From Afipia birgiae 34632 (GTDB lineage Bacteria; Pseudomonadota; Alphaproteobacteria; Rhizobiales; Xanthobacteraceae): DNA of 64,000 bases. Location: contig NZ_HG326652.1 of assembly GCF_000308295.2 (NCBI RefSeq), positions 2,019,732-2,083,731 of the forward strand. Reading direction: 5' to 3'. The notes beneath the pieces were generated by a model. That model saw only the letters and a program-made list of their open reading frames with translations, did no database searches and was not told where the DNA came from. Both the position numbers and the translations under genes were made by a program. This document shows positions 51,545 to 60,658 of the stretch, in pieces (the stretch's first letter is position 1; each line of letters opens with the position of its first letter).

Positions 51545-52453
51545 ATGACCGACCAGTTTGACTGGAATCTCGTCCGATCGTTTCTGGCGATTACACGCTC
51601 CGGCAGCATGACCGCCGCCGCCAAGCGACTGAAGATCGACTATTCGACGCTCAGCCGGCGGATTGCCGCACTTGAAGCATCGCTGGGCTCCCAATTGTTC
51701 GATCGCCGGACCAGCGGATCATCCCTCACAGAGGCCGGCGACCGGTTGCTCGAAATGGCCGAACAGATGGACCAACTCGCGACGTCGGCAGCGCAATCGA
51801 TCGGCGATGCAAAGCTGCAAGCCAACGGCGCGGTCCGCATCGGCACGCCGGACGGCTTCGGAACGAAGTTCCTGGCGCAGCGCCTTGGCGAACTCAGCAA
51901 CCGCCACCCCGATCTCACCGTCGAACTCGTCGCGATGCCGCGCGAGTTCAGCCTCTCCCGGCGTGAAGCCGACATCGCCGTGAGCCTGACGCAGCCGAGC
52001 GAAGGGCGGCTGCACTCGCGCAAGCTGACGGATTACGAACTCGGGCTGTACGCGTCGCGCGGATACCTTGCCAATAATCCCGCTATCGAGACCGTTGCCG
52101 ATGTCCCCTCTCATCGGTTCATTTCATACATCGATGATCTGATTTTCTCGCCGGAGCTGGAATATACGCATTTCGTTTCACCCGATCTGCGACCCGCGAT
52201 CAAGAGTTCAAACCTGATTGCACAACTGAATTCCACTATCGCCGGCGCTGGCCTTTGCGTCCTGCCATGCTTCATCGCGCAACCGGAGCCGGAGCTCGTG
52301 CGAGTGCTGCCGAGCTTTCGCTTGATCAGGACATTCTGGCTGCTGCTGCACAGCGACCTGCGCAACATCGCGCGCGTCAGGGTCACTGCGGACTTCATAG
52401 CCGAACAGGTCAGCGAGGCTCAGGCGCTGTTCCTGCCTAAAAGCCAGAAGTGA
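51545..52453 (+). CDS. LysR family transcriptional regulator
   Basis: A 302-residue LTTR. The winged HTH is at about 4-62 (DWNLVRSFLAITRSGSMTAAAKRLKIDYSTLSRRIAALEASLG), and the remainder is the LysR substrate-binding domain (GAVRIGTPDGFGTKFLAQRLGEL). The end (DLRNIARVRVTADFIAEQV) is typical for the CrgA/YafC-like group. It is divergent from the alcohol dehydrogenase gene, the classical arrangement for a LysR regulator and its target, so the 199-base space probably has its operator (not defined here). Confidence 0.93.
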   Translation: MTDQFDWNLVRSFLAITRSGSMTAAAKRLKIDYSTLSRRIAALEASLGSQLFDRRTSGSSLTEAGDRLLEMAEQMDQLATSAAQSIGDAKLQANGAVRIGTPDGFGTKFLAQRLGELSNRHPDLTVELVAMPREFSLSRREADIAVSLTQPSEGRLHSRKLTDYELGLYASRGYLANNPAIETVADVPSHRFISYIDDLIFSPELEYTHFVSPDLRPAIKSSNLIAQLNSTIAGAGLCVLPCFIAQPEPELVRVLPSFRLIRTFWLLLHSDLRNIARVRVTADFIAEQVSEAQALFLPKSQK

Positions 52454-52519
52454 AATCGGCCCTGAGGCTGCGGCCGCTATACGAGTCAGAACGGCGATGT
52501 CGTTCCCGTGATCGCCAGA

Positions 52520-53457
52520 TCAGTTGGGATAGCAATACCCATAACAGCCGCCCGGATTTGTATTCGGCGGCGGCTGTTGGACCTGATTGGGTTGATTGAC
52601 TTGATTGGTCTGGTTGGATTGTGACTTGTTCTTCGCGATCGCATTGCCGCCGTCGAAGATCGAGAAATATCCAAGCGGATCCGTACCCGGCGGCTTCGCC
52701 GGATCCGTGACGATGGTTTTGCCGAAGCCAAGCCGCGCGGCCATCTGGTCGGTCGGCAAATCGTTGATACCGCCAGTCTGCCCCGGGCCGCTGGTCAGCG
52801 CAGCCATGATCTTCTGCAACAGGAAATCAGGGATAGGGAACGGCTCCGGTATCGGATCGTTCGGACCAGACACCCAGGTCATATAGCCCGGCCGAACAAT
52901 CACCGAGCCGACATTGTTCTTGATAATGACTGAGCCGACGTGGCCGATGACGATCTCGCCCCTCGCCTGCGACAGTTTCGGATCGGAGCCGGTGAAACCC
53001 GGCGGGATCGGATAACAACCGTAGCAACGCCACCGCGAATGCCGAGCGTCGCAACCGGTGTCTTCACCGTGACGCCCGCGGTGTGGCTGATCTGCCCGCC
53101 GACGAAGCGCATCACGCCCTTGGAGACGGTCGCCACCATTTTGCCGGTCCCGGCATTGGGATCGTAGACGTACTCGTCAATCACGATGTTGCTGTTGCTG
53201 CCGACATTCAGCGTCGATGTGTCGGGAAACATGATCTGCGTCGACCCTTGCGCAGACGTCTGCACCCGCTCCTTGTAGATCACGTTGGCGCCGATGGTGA
53301 GCGTGCGGGTACCTGCGCCCGGCGGAGTTCCGGTTGCGTCAAGATTGACCGCGCCGACCCGCCCCGAGTTTTGCGCCTCGGCCGCAGGAATAAGCGCAGT
53401 CGTGGAAAGCAGCACCGTCAGAAACGACGTGAAATATGTCTCTTTGGAAAATAACAT
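52520..53457 (-). pseudogene. Exported FecR-domain protein with N/Q-rich tail, frameshifted
   Basis: Read through one lesion this is about 312 residues. A signal peptide (1-29, AAEAQ) is followed by a FecR domain (NVIYKERVQTSAQGSTQIMFPD and TPVATLGIRGG). At about 53010-53032, after GIRGGVAT, the frame must step back by one base to continue YPIPPGFTGSDPKLSQARGEIVIG and then VRPGYMTWVSGPNDPIPEPF. The length 938 is one less than a multiple of three, as for a 1-base deletion. The end is strongly Asn/Gln/Pro-rich (SQSNQTNQVNQPNQVQQPP) and closes GGCYGYCYPN. It starts 11 bases after the TPR/beta-barrel gene stop. Both parts would otherwise lack start or stop context. Confidence 0.8.
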
Positions 53458-53468
53458 CTGCTGCACCC

Positions 53469-54830
53469 TCAGAAGCGAGCGGTCGGGCCGAACATCACGG
53501 AGAAATTATCCAGGCGATAGTTCGGCAGCGAGGAATTGGTCTTGTCGTACTGGACCGCAGCCGAAATGCCGAAGTTCTTCGTCACAGACGCGTTAAACAG
53601 TGCGCCCACCGACCACTGGTTGTCGCTACGTGCAATCAGCGGATCGATAAACGGATTCGGCGCATCGAAACGCGTTTCGATCCACCGGACGAACGGCGCC
53701 ACACTCCAGTTACGTGACATCCAGGCGAATGGCGGCGCGAACTCCAGCGTTAGGGCGGCTTCCATAGCCCACTGGTCGAAGGACTGGAACGCGAATGCAG
53801 AGTCGCCCCGCCGATATAGCCCACGCGCATCCAGCTTGATCTGTTGTGCGATGTTCCAGCTTGCCGCGAGGCTGGTCGTGTACCAATCGCCGGAGTTGAA
53901 GCCAGCGACAGGATCGGTTGTTCTGAAATCTGAGCGACGCCATTCGAAATCGGGGCCGAAGGAGAACTTGTCGTTCACCGGGACCTTCACGCCGACGCCG
54001 GCGCCTGCTGTCGAAAAGTACGATGAGCCCCCGACCCAGGTATTTCCACCCACCACATAGGGCTTGATGGTGACGCCTGGCAGAAGTTCAGGTGCGAGGG
54101 CAAGCCGAGGACCGAAGCTGACATCGACGAAGCCGACGTTGAGATCCTTCAGGCGCGATTGCTCGGTGAGGTATCCAACCGCGCGCGTTTCGAGAATGTC
54201 ACCACGCGGGTTCTGCAAATCATAGTCGTGGCTCAGGCCGACCAGTCCGAACCAGTTGATGTCGCTCTTCTGCCGTGCGGTCGGCAGCAGGGCGAGATCC
54301 TGACCACCGAGACGAAGGACACCGCCACCGGGCGCGAAACTCGCATTGCTCTGCGAGCGGATGCCGGTCTGCGCGAAACCGGAGAACCGGCTCGGCTGAA
54401 GCTGCTTCTCGGTATCCGGAAGATAGGTTTCGACGCGCTCCTTGGTGATGGCATCGATATCGGGACTGGCGAGTGCTTCCTTGAAGTAACGCTTTGCCAT
54501 TTCATAGGAGCCGAGCCGGAAATACAGCGCACCGAGCTCGTATTTCACGCGCGTCAGTTTGGAATTGTAGAACAGCAGCCGCTCGAGCGCACCGATCGCA
54601 GCTTCGTAATCCCCGCGTGCGGTCGCAACCTTGACGAAAGCAAACGTCACTTCGTGATTTGCGGGATTCCGCACCATCTGCTGAAACAGCTGCTGCTGCT
54701 CTGCCGCATCCTGCGCGCGCGCTGCTCCCGCATGAGCGAAAAAGACAAGTGCGCACACAACCCAGATGCTACGGGCCGACACAACCTGCGCCCGCGGCCC
54801 TCCCAAAGAGAGCAATACTCGAAACCACAT
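53469..54830 (-). CDS. Outer membrane protein with TPR region and beta-barrel (surface lipoprotein assembly modifier-like)
   Basis: A 453-residue exported protein. After a signal peptide ending near ARAQD (about 41) is a helical TPR-like part (about 45-145: ARGDYEAAIGALERLLFYNS, LGALYFRLGSYEMAKRYFKEAL). The rest (about 150-453) alternates polar and aromatic residues as in a 14-strand barrel (FSGFAQTGIRSQSNASF ... VSFGPRLALAPELLPGVTIKPYVVGG) and ends in phenylalanine (FGPTARF), the outer membrane targeting mark. The organisation is like Slam/DUF560 proteins, but any function here is unproven. ATG 54830 is used; an in-frame ATG at 54869 is also possible. It is followed by the FecR-domain gene. 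Confidence 0.75.
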   Translation of the reverse strand: MWFRVLLSLGGPRAQVVSARSIWVVCALVFFAHAGAARAQDAAEQQQLFQQMVRNPANHEVTFAFVKVATARGDYEAAIGALERLLFYNSKLTRVKYELGALYFRLGSYEMAKRYFKEALASPDIDAITKERVETYLPDTEKQLQPSRFSGFAQTGIRSQSNASFAPGGGVLRLGGQDLALLPTARQKSDINWFGLVGLSHDYDLQNPRGDILETRAVGYLTEQSRLKDLNVGFVDVSFGPRLALAPELLPGVTIKPYVVGGNTWVGGSSYFSTAGAGVGVKVPVNDKFSFGPDFEWRRSDFRTTDPVAGFNSGDWYTTSLAASWNIAQQIKLDARGLYRRGDSAFAFQSFDQWAMEAALTLEFAPPFAWMSRNWSVAPFVRWIETRFDAPNPFIDPLIARSDNQWSVGALFNASVTKNFGISAAVQYDKTNSSLPNYRLDNFSVMFGPTARF

Positions 54831-54957
54831 ATCAAAAATTCCCGTCGCCAATGCCCCCGGAAGAACCATAAAAGCGGCATCTAATCAACGCCGTACGGCC
54901 TGCATCGCGTGGCCGAATTGATACAGCCGCTGGAAAACGCGGCCTTGCTGAACTCGA

Positions 54958-56733
54958 TCAGGTCTGCCTCTGGCTTAGGGATTGGTACATGTGCGCGACC
55001 CATCGGTTCAGTTCGCGGAAAGAAATTTTTGCCGGAAAATCAGCATTTACGCTGTACTTCTGGATTTGACCATCAAGGAATGAGCCTTCAGGCGGAGCAA
55101 GATCGTGCGGTATCCCGGCACGGCGCCAAACATCGTCATGAAGGTGCAGGAAATGAAAATCCTTGCACAATCGATTCAATCTCTCGGCGCTGTCCGGATT
55201 GAACAGGTCCGCCACATCGAACCAGGAGACTGGGCCGAGAGGCACCTGATTCCGGATTTTACCACTCAGCTCGTGCCGCTCGACAAGCGACGTGAGCAAA
55301 GCCGAGCCGGATTTCTCCCAGTCCTCAAAAGAACCGGAAAGACCTTCAACTTCCGCCAGCGCCTCCGTCAGCAACCCGTGCCCCACCGGAAATTTCAAAA
55401 CACCGGTCGGCACCCGGCCGAACACGTCCAAACCGGCGAAGAAGACATTGCCCGATGGAAGATCAGGCGTCAGCAACAGGACATCAGGATCGATCCACCA
55501 TCCGCCCACCTTCTGAAGCAGCGCATACCGGAACAGATTTGCGTGAATGGCGAAAGCGCCCTCTTCGCCCAATGGCTTTAGGACAACCTCGCGTGGCAGG
55601 ACTTCGGCTGCATCCTCGACACGTATCCAGTCCGGGACGTTCAAGTCGCGATTGTAAGAAAATACCTCGACGCGATGTCCGCTGGCCGCGAAGCTTTTCA
55701 AGCACATCAACTGATAGGGGCCGATCGTCTCACCGTACCAGAATGTTCTCAGCGTTTGGGGCTCGGCGGCGAGTGGATGATCTCCATGCGATGGAACCGC
55801 GGCATGACTGAAAGGACGCACGCCCGGCTGCCAGCCGTTGATCTGGATTGATCGGGCCAGATGATCCAATGCGTCGTACGGCACGCGCTGGGTGGCGAGC
55901 TTTTGCTTCATTTCCTTCATCACCCAGAATTCCCGAAACCATCCTTCAACGGCCTCGTAGGACAGACGCGCTCCCTGCGGAACAACGATTCCAAAACGCT
56001 TGAACAGCGAATCCAGAAAACTGCCTTCTGGTGGTCCGAGGTTCTTGGGAATGCGCAGAGCACGCCACAGATCATTCCAGAGATGCACGAAATCGCTTGA
56101 AGCCAGCCGCTCCAAAACGGCCTCACATTGGCGGGGATCGAAGAACATCAGAACTTCGTTGGGGTGTATCTCGTAAGCGCTGACTTTCGGGCGAACCAAA
56201 TGGTCGATCGCATATTCGGACGAAAGGCGTGTAATGAGCTTCGGTCCAACAATACCATGATCGGCTCCCGGCGCGGCGGTCCCCGCTGCCGGCAAAAGCC
56301 TCATCGCCTCATCGATTGCAGCCGTCATGATCGGTGCCTGAGCGGGAAACTTCATGACGGCAGCATTAACGACGCCCTCCTCCTGATAGGCGAGATAGAG
56401 CTTGTCGTCGGGCAACACCGTTTTCATCACGACGATATCGAGGTCCATATACCAGCCGCCAAATTTCTGGATAGCGAGGTATCTGAACAGGTCGGAGTGC
56501 AACGCAAGCGAAAGGTCGCCGTCATTATGATGAAATTGGTAGAGCGGGCCGGACAGAACCTCGCGCGCATCCACAAGTTCAACACCTTCGGGCACGATCA
56601 GATTTTTATTGTAGGTGTACAACAAAACACGCGCGCCTGACGCGACCGCGCTCCGCAACGACAGCTCTTCATAATAGCTGGGATTTGGCCCCGTCCAGAA
56701 AGTGCGCATTTCCTGGCGATGCTTCGTGGGCAT
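54958..56733 (-). CDS. Glycosyltransferase with two tandem GT32-like (DXD) domains
   Basis: A 591-residue protein without signal peptide, built of two similar halves. Half one (about 8-255) has RTFWTGPNPSY, DLFRYLAIQKFGGWYMDLDIV with metal-binding D97-x-D99, and HLWNDLWRALRIP ... GPPEGSFLD. Half two (about 325-575) repeats it: RTFWYGETIGPYQ, NLFRYALLQKVGGWWIDPDVLL with D416-x-D418, and HLHDDVWRRAGIP ... APPEGSFLD. The pattern LFRYxxLxKxGGxxxDxDxxxxK is the sugar-nucleotide-binding DXD region of GT32/capsular transferases, so it should add two sugars, or one half could be regulatory. It is divergent from a second glycosyltransferase gene (88 bases), which suggests shared control. Confidence 0.85.
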   Translation of the reverse strand: MPTKHRQEMRTFWTGPNPSYYEELSLRSAVASGARVLLYTYNKNLIVPEGVELVDAREVLSGPLYQFHHNDGDLSLALHSDLFRYLAIQKFGGWYMDLDIVVMKTVLPDDKLYLAYQEEGVVNAAVMKFPAQAPIMTAAIDEAMRLLPAAGTAAPGADHGIVGPKLITRLSSEYAIDHLVRPKVSAYEIHPNEVLMFFDPRQCEAVLERLASSDFVHLWNDLWRALRIPKNLGPPEGSFLDSLFKRFGIVVPQGARLSYEAVEGWFREFWVMKEMKQKLATQRVPYDALDHLARSIQINGWQPGVRPFSHAAVPSHGDHPLAAEPQTLRTFWYGETIGPYQLMCLKSFAASGHRVEVFSYNRDLNVPDWIRVEDAAEVLPREVVLKPLGEEGAFAIHANLFRYALLQKVGGWWIDPDVLLLTPDLPSGNVFFAGLDVFGRVPTGVLKFPVGHGLLTEALAEVEGLSGSFEDWEKSGSALLTSLVERHELSGKIRNQVPLGPVSWFDVADLFNPDSAERLNRLCKDFHFLHLHDDVWRRAGIPHDLAPPEGSFLDGQIQKYSVNADFPAKISFRELNRWVAHMYQSLSQRQT

Positions 56734-56821
56734 GCGATGTCGATTGCCTTGTGATAATCAATCATTATAGCCAGTATTCCGACCTGCGTTGTCAAACGCA
56801 AAGTGGAAAGCAAACCTCGCC

Positions 56822-58003
56822 ATGAAGACGGTTCTTTTTGCCTGGGAGCAAGGTGGTGGGTTTGGCCATATCGCAAATCTGGGACGTTTCGCAGCACTAC
56901 TTAAGCACCACGATATCCGTCCGGTCTTTGCGCTGAAGCATCCGGAAGCCGCGCATCTTCTGGAGACCGAGGCGGAGATCATTCAGGCTCCGCCGTGGCT
57001 GGCGACTGCATCTAACGAAAATCACTCCCTTCGCTCGACAGCGACGATGCACGACCAACTAGTTTCAGCGGGTCTGGCCGACGAGCATAACTTGCGATCG
57101 CTGCTCCAATCGTGGGACGACCTTCTCAAAACTATTACCCCGGACCTTGTCGTCGCGGATTCTGCGCCCGCAGCAAGCATGATGTCGCTTGGGCGAATTC
57201 CGCTGATTGTCGTCGGAAACGGATACACAGCACCGCCCGGCGACATGAAGCGCTTTCCGCTGCTTCATCGTGTCCATCCGCCGCGCTGGAACGAGGACGA
57301 AACGCTGGGAACGGTCAATCGCGTGCTGCGATCTCTGGGGCGGCCTCCCCTTGAACGACTGCCGCAAATATTTTCCGGCGACGCGCAGATCGTTCTCACC
57401 TTTCCGGTACTCGATCCTTATGATCTACAGAGATCGGCGCCACTAGCAGGCCCTATTTTTGACAGTCCACCGCTCGAAGGCCGGAAAGATGCGGACAACA
57501 TCTTCGTCTACCTGTCGCGAGGCGTATTATCCGCGCTGCCGTTCGACATCGTTCCGGCTTTGCTTCCCCTCGCCAGCCGCCTCATCACCTCTGCTCCAGA
57601 CATCGCGAGCGGGCAGTCCGACGAACTGGTGCGCCGCGGAGCACAAGTCCATTCGCAGCATTTGCCGCTAAGCGAGACGCTGGCATCAGCACGCCTCGTT
57701 ATTCACTTTGGCGGCGGCGGACTGGCAGCTCACGCAATCGCCGCAGGCATCCCCCAACTTGTTATGGCAACTCATATCGAGCAGCTTCTGAACGGCCTCC
57801 AAATCGAGAATGCACGTCTCGGAAAGGTCATTGATAGTTTCGAGCCGCAGGTCGATGTTGCCAAATCGCTGGATGCAATCCTTGCAGACGATGGCATGCG
57901 ACACCGTGCAGCGCAGGCCGGCCATGAGCATCGCGAAATGCTGACAAACATGAAGCCGCTTGAAACGTTCGAAGCCGCCTCCCTGAAACTTCTCGGGAAA
58001 TAG
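56822..58003 (+). CDS. GT-B (UGT/MGT-like) glycosyltransferase
   Basis: A 393-residue GT-B protein. The start EQGGGFGHIANLGRFAALLKHHD is the acceptor-side glycine loop of the family, and the C-terminal part has the donor-site region LPLSETLASARLVIHFGGGGLAAHAIAAGIPQLVMATHIEQ, similar to the HGGxG motif (H353-like replaced by HFGGGG). It would move a sugar from a nucleotide sugar to a lipid or other acceptor. ATG 56822 is preferred over an in-frame start 33 bases earlier. It is divergent from the tandem-domain glycosyltransferase and may act on the same product. Confidence 0.85.
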   Translation: MKTVLFAWEQGGGFGHIANLGRFAALLKHHDIRPVFALKHPEAAHLLETEAEIIQAPPWLATASNENHSLRSTATMHDQLVSAGLADEHNLRSLLQSWDDLLKTITPDLVVADSAPAASMMSLGRIPLIVVGNGYTAPPGDMKRFPLLHRVHPPRWNEDETLGTVNRVLRSLGRPPLERLPQIFSGDAQIVLTFPVLDPYDLQRSAPLAGPIFDSPPLEGRKDADNIFVYLSRGVLSALPFDIVPALLPLASRLITSAPDIASGQSDELVRRGAQVHSQHLPLSETLASARLVIHFGGGGLAAHAIAAGIPQLVMATHIEQLLNGLQIENARLGKVIDSFEPQVDVAKSLDAILADDGMRHRAAQAGHEHREMLTNMKPLETFEAASLKLLGK

Positions 58004-58139
58004 CCGAGCGCCGTTCGGCAACCGTGCATGTCTGCCCCTATTTTTCGCTTTGGGGACGCCACTTGCCTGCGGCTGGGATTACCGGCATAAAGTTAATCGA
58101 CCAATTAACAAAAGCAAAATGATCAGGGAGAGACTGCAG

Positions 58140-58553
58140 ATGGCTGCACCTTCGCGCGCCTTGCCGGTGCCAACACCCGAAACCCAGCACTTTTGGGATG
58201 GCACACAGTCAGGGGAACTTCGTCTGCAGCGCTGCGACGATTGCTCGAACGTCTATTTTCCGCCGCGCCCGTTCTGCCCGTCCTGTGCCTCGCGCAAGGT
58301 CAGCGTGTTCAAGGCCAGCGGCAAGGGCAAGCTCTACAGCTATGTGATCAATCACCGTCCCGCCGCGCCGGGATTCACGCCGCCTTATGCCATCGCCGTC
58401 GTCGAACTCGATGAAGGTCCGCGGATGATGAGCAATATCCTCGATTGCCCGCAGACGCCCGAGGCACTCGTGCTCGATATGAAGCTCGAAGTCGCATTCG
58501 AGAAGGTCAGCGACAAGATTACCCTTTCCCAGTTCCGCCCGGCGAAGGGTTAA
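58140..58553 (+). CDS. OB-fold/zinc-ribbon acyl-CoA-associated protein (DUF35 type)
   Basis: A 137-residue protein with a zinc ribbon, C32-x2-C35 and C46-x2-C49 (RCDDCSNVYFPPRPFCPSC), followed by an OB-fold (GKGKLYSYVINHRPAAPGF ... PYAIAVVELDEGPRMMSNI). In known pairs such as BbsA/BbsB and ChsH2-type proteins, the DUF35 partner forms a complex with a thiolase-like protein or acts on CoA thioesters. ATG 58140 has CAGGGAGAGACTGCAG upstream. It lies 4 bases before the thiolase gene on the same strand, so a complex is likely. Confidence 0.9.
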   Translation: MAAPSRALPVPTPETQHFWDGTQSGELRLQRCDDCSNVYFPPRPFCPSCASRKVSVFKASGKGKLYSYVINHRPAAPGFTPPYAIAVVELDEGPRMMSNILDCPQTPEALVLDMKLEVAFEKVSDKITLSQFRPAKG

Positions 58554-58557
58554 AACC

Positions 58558-59697
58558 ATGCGCAGAAATCAAGTTGCCGTCGTTGGTGCGGCAGAAACCA
58601 CCAAGCTTGGCGTCATTCCCGACATGTCGCAGATCCAGTTGCACGCGGACGCCGCGCTGAACGCGCTGGCGGATGCGGGACTGAAGCTGTCGGACATCGA
58701 CGGCATCGCCACCGCAGTCGAAACGCCACAGCAACTCGCACATTACCTCGGCATCACGCCGACATGGGTTGACGGAACGTCCGTCGGCGGCTGCTCGTTC
58801 ATGCTGCACGTTCGCCACGCCGCGGCAGCGATCGAGGCAGGTCTGTGCAAGACGGTGCTCATCACCCATGCCGAGAGCGGAAAGTCGATGATCGGTAAGC
58901 TGCCGCGCTCGATTCCGGCGGACAGCCTGCAAGGCCAGTTCGAGGCGCCGTTCGGCGTCTACGGCCCGCCCAGCATGTTTCCGATTCCCGTCCTGCGTTA
59001 CATGAGGACCTACGGCATCACCCACGAGCAGATCGCGATGGTGTCGGTGGTTCAACGCGAATGGGCCGCGAAGAACCCGCGCGCCATGATGAAGGATCCG
59101 ATCACCGTCGAGGATGTGCTCAACTCGCGGATGATCGCCTATCCGTTCCGCATCCTGCAATGCTGCCTCGTCACCGACGGTGGCGGCGCACTGATCCTGA
59201 CCAGCGCCGACCGCGCCAAGGATTTCCCGCAAAAGCCGGTCTATATCCTCGGCACCGGCGAGAGCGTCGAAACGCCGATGGTCAGCCAGATGGAGACCTT
59301 CAACTCATCCCGCGCGTTCAAGGTGGCGGGCCCGACCGCGTTCCGCGAGGCCGGCATCGCGCACAAGGATGTCGATCACCTGATGATCTACGACGCCTTC
59401 GCGCACCTGCCGCTGTTCGGCCTCGGCGATCTCGGCTTCATGCCGCATGAAGAAACCGGCAAGTTCATCGCCGACCGCAAGACCGCCATCGGCGGCAAAC
59501 TGCCGATGAACACCAATGGCGGCGGCCTCAGCTACATGCATTCCGGCATGTACGGAATGTACGCCCTGCAGGAAAGCGTGCGGCAGATGCGCGGCATCGC
59601 ACCGGCGCAGGTGCCGGGCGCGAAGATCTCGGTCTGCCACGGCGTCGGCGGGATGTTCGCCGCCAGCGGCACCATCATTTTCACCAACGAACGCTGA
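58558..59697 (+). CDS. Thiolase-like (SCP2/lipid-transfer type) protein
   Basis: A 379-residue thiolase-fold protein of the acetyl-CoA acetyltransferase/Ltp group. C79 (SVGGCSFMLHV) is at the place of the nucleophilic cysteine, and the histidines of the C-terminal half are seen in TNGGGLSYMHSGMYG and CHGVGGMFAASG. In this group a thiolase usually pairs with a DUF35 protein, as here. It could carry out the C-C cleavage of a beta-ketoacyl-CoA (or aldol-type cleavage of a 3-hydroxy acyl-CoA). The chain length and acceptor are unknown. Confidence 0.88.
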   Translation: MRRNQVAVVGAAETTKLGVIPDMSQIQLHADAALNALADAGLKLSDIDGIATAVETPQQLAHYLGITPTWVDGTSVGGCSFMLHVRHAAAAIEAGLCKTVLITHAESGKSMIGKLPRSIPADSLQGQFEAPFGVYGPPSMFPIPVLRYMRTYGITHEQIAMVSVVQREWAAKNPRAMMKDPITVEDVLNSRMIAYPFRILQCCLVTDGGGALILTSADRAKDFPQKPVYILGTGESVETPMVSQMETFNSSRAFKVAGPTAFREAGIAHKDVDHLMIYDAFAHLPLFGLGDLGFMPHEETGKFIADRKTAIGGKLPMNTNGGGLSYMHSGMYGMYALQESVRQMRGIAPAQVPGAKISVCHGVGGMFAASGTIIFTNER

Positions 59698-59720
59698 CAG
59701 CGAAAAACAGGAGCTAAATC

Positions 59721-60641
59721 ATGTCGAACAAGAAATCGCTGGACGGCAAGGTCATCATCGTCACCGGCGCGGGCCGCGGCATCGGCCGCGAGATCGCGCT
59801 CCTCGCAGCCGCCGAGGGCGCCAAGGTCGTGGTCAACGATCCCGGCGTTGCTGCCGACGGATCGGGCACCAATGCTGCACCCGCCGAGGAGGTCGTCGAG
59901 GAAATCAAGAAGCGCGGCGGCACGGCCGTCGCCAACTTCGAAACGGTTGCCGAAGCCATCCCCGCCAGCAAGATCATCAAGCAGGCCGTCGACACCTACG
60001 GCAAGCTGGACGGCGTCGTGAACAACGCCGGCATCCTGCGCGACGCGATCTTCCATCGCATGAGCGTCGAGGCGTTCGAGTCGGTCATCAAGGTCCACCT
60101 GATGGGTTCATTCTACACCTCGCACGCCGCCGCCCGTATTTTCCGTGAGCAGGAGAGCGGCGCGTTCGTGCACTTCACTTCAACCTCCGGCCTGATCGGA
60201 AATTTCGGCCAGGCGAATTACGCCGCCGCAAAGCTCGGCATCGTCGGCCTGTCGAAGTCGATCGCACTTGACATGGAGCGCTTCAACGTGCGCTCCAACT
60301 GCGTATCTCCGTTCGCGTGGAGCCGCCTGATCGGCACCATTCCAACCGAGACCGAGGAAGAGAAGGCCCGCGTGGCCCGCATGCAGCAGATGGGACCGGA
60401 GAAGATCGCGCCGCTGTCCACGTTCCTGCTGGGCGACGCCGCCAAGGACGTGACCGGGCAGATCTTCGCGGTCCGCATGAACGAAATCTTCCTGATGGGT
60501 CAGTCGCGCCCATTGCGTTCGATCCACCGCGCCGAAGGCTGGACACCGCAGACCATTGCCGAACACGGCATGCCCGCGCTGAAGTCGTCATTCTACAAGC
60601 TCGACCGTTCCGCCGACATCTTCTCGTGGGACGCGATCTAA
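59721..60641 (+). CDS. SDR family oxidoreductase (MFE-2-like hydroxyacyl-CoA dehydrogenase)
   Basis: A 306-residue SDR: TGAGRGIG (15-22), NNAG (101-104), S154 or S156, Y167 and K171 (YAAAK). The insert VVNDPGVAADGSGTNAAPAEEVVEEI after the second strand and the long C-terminal extension (GWTPQTIAEHGMPALK) are those of MFE-2-type 3-hydroxyacyl-CoA dehydrogenases, which fits the thiolase gene 23 bases upstream. Cofactor is probably NAD. It ends the three-gene acyl-CoA module; a palindromic repeat follows. Confidence 0.9.
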   Translation: MSNKKSLDGKVIIVTGAGRGIGREIALLAAAEGAKVVVNDPGVAADGSGTNAAPAEEVVEEIKKRGGTAVANFETVAEAIPASKIIKQAVDTYGKLDGVVNNAGILRDAIFHRMSVEAFESVIKVHLMGSFYTSHAAARIFREQESGAFVHFTSTSGLIGNFGQANYAAAKLGIVGLSKSIALDMERFNVRSNCVSPFAWSRLIGTIPTETEEEKARVARMQQMGPEKIAPLSTFLLGDAAKDVTGQIFAVRMNEIFLMGQSRPLRSIHRAEGWTPQTIAEHGMPALKSSFYKLDRSADIFSWDAI

Positions 60642-60658
60642 GGCGCAGTTCTATCCAT

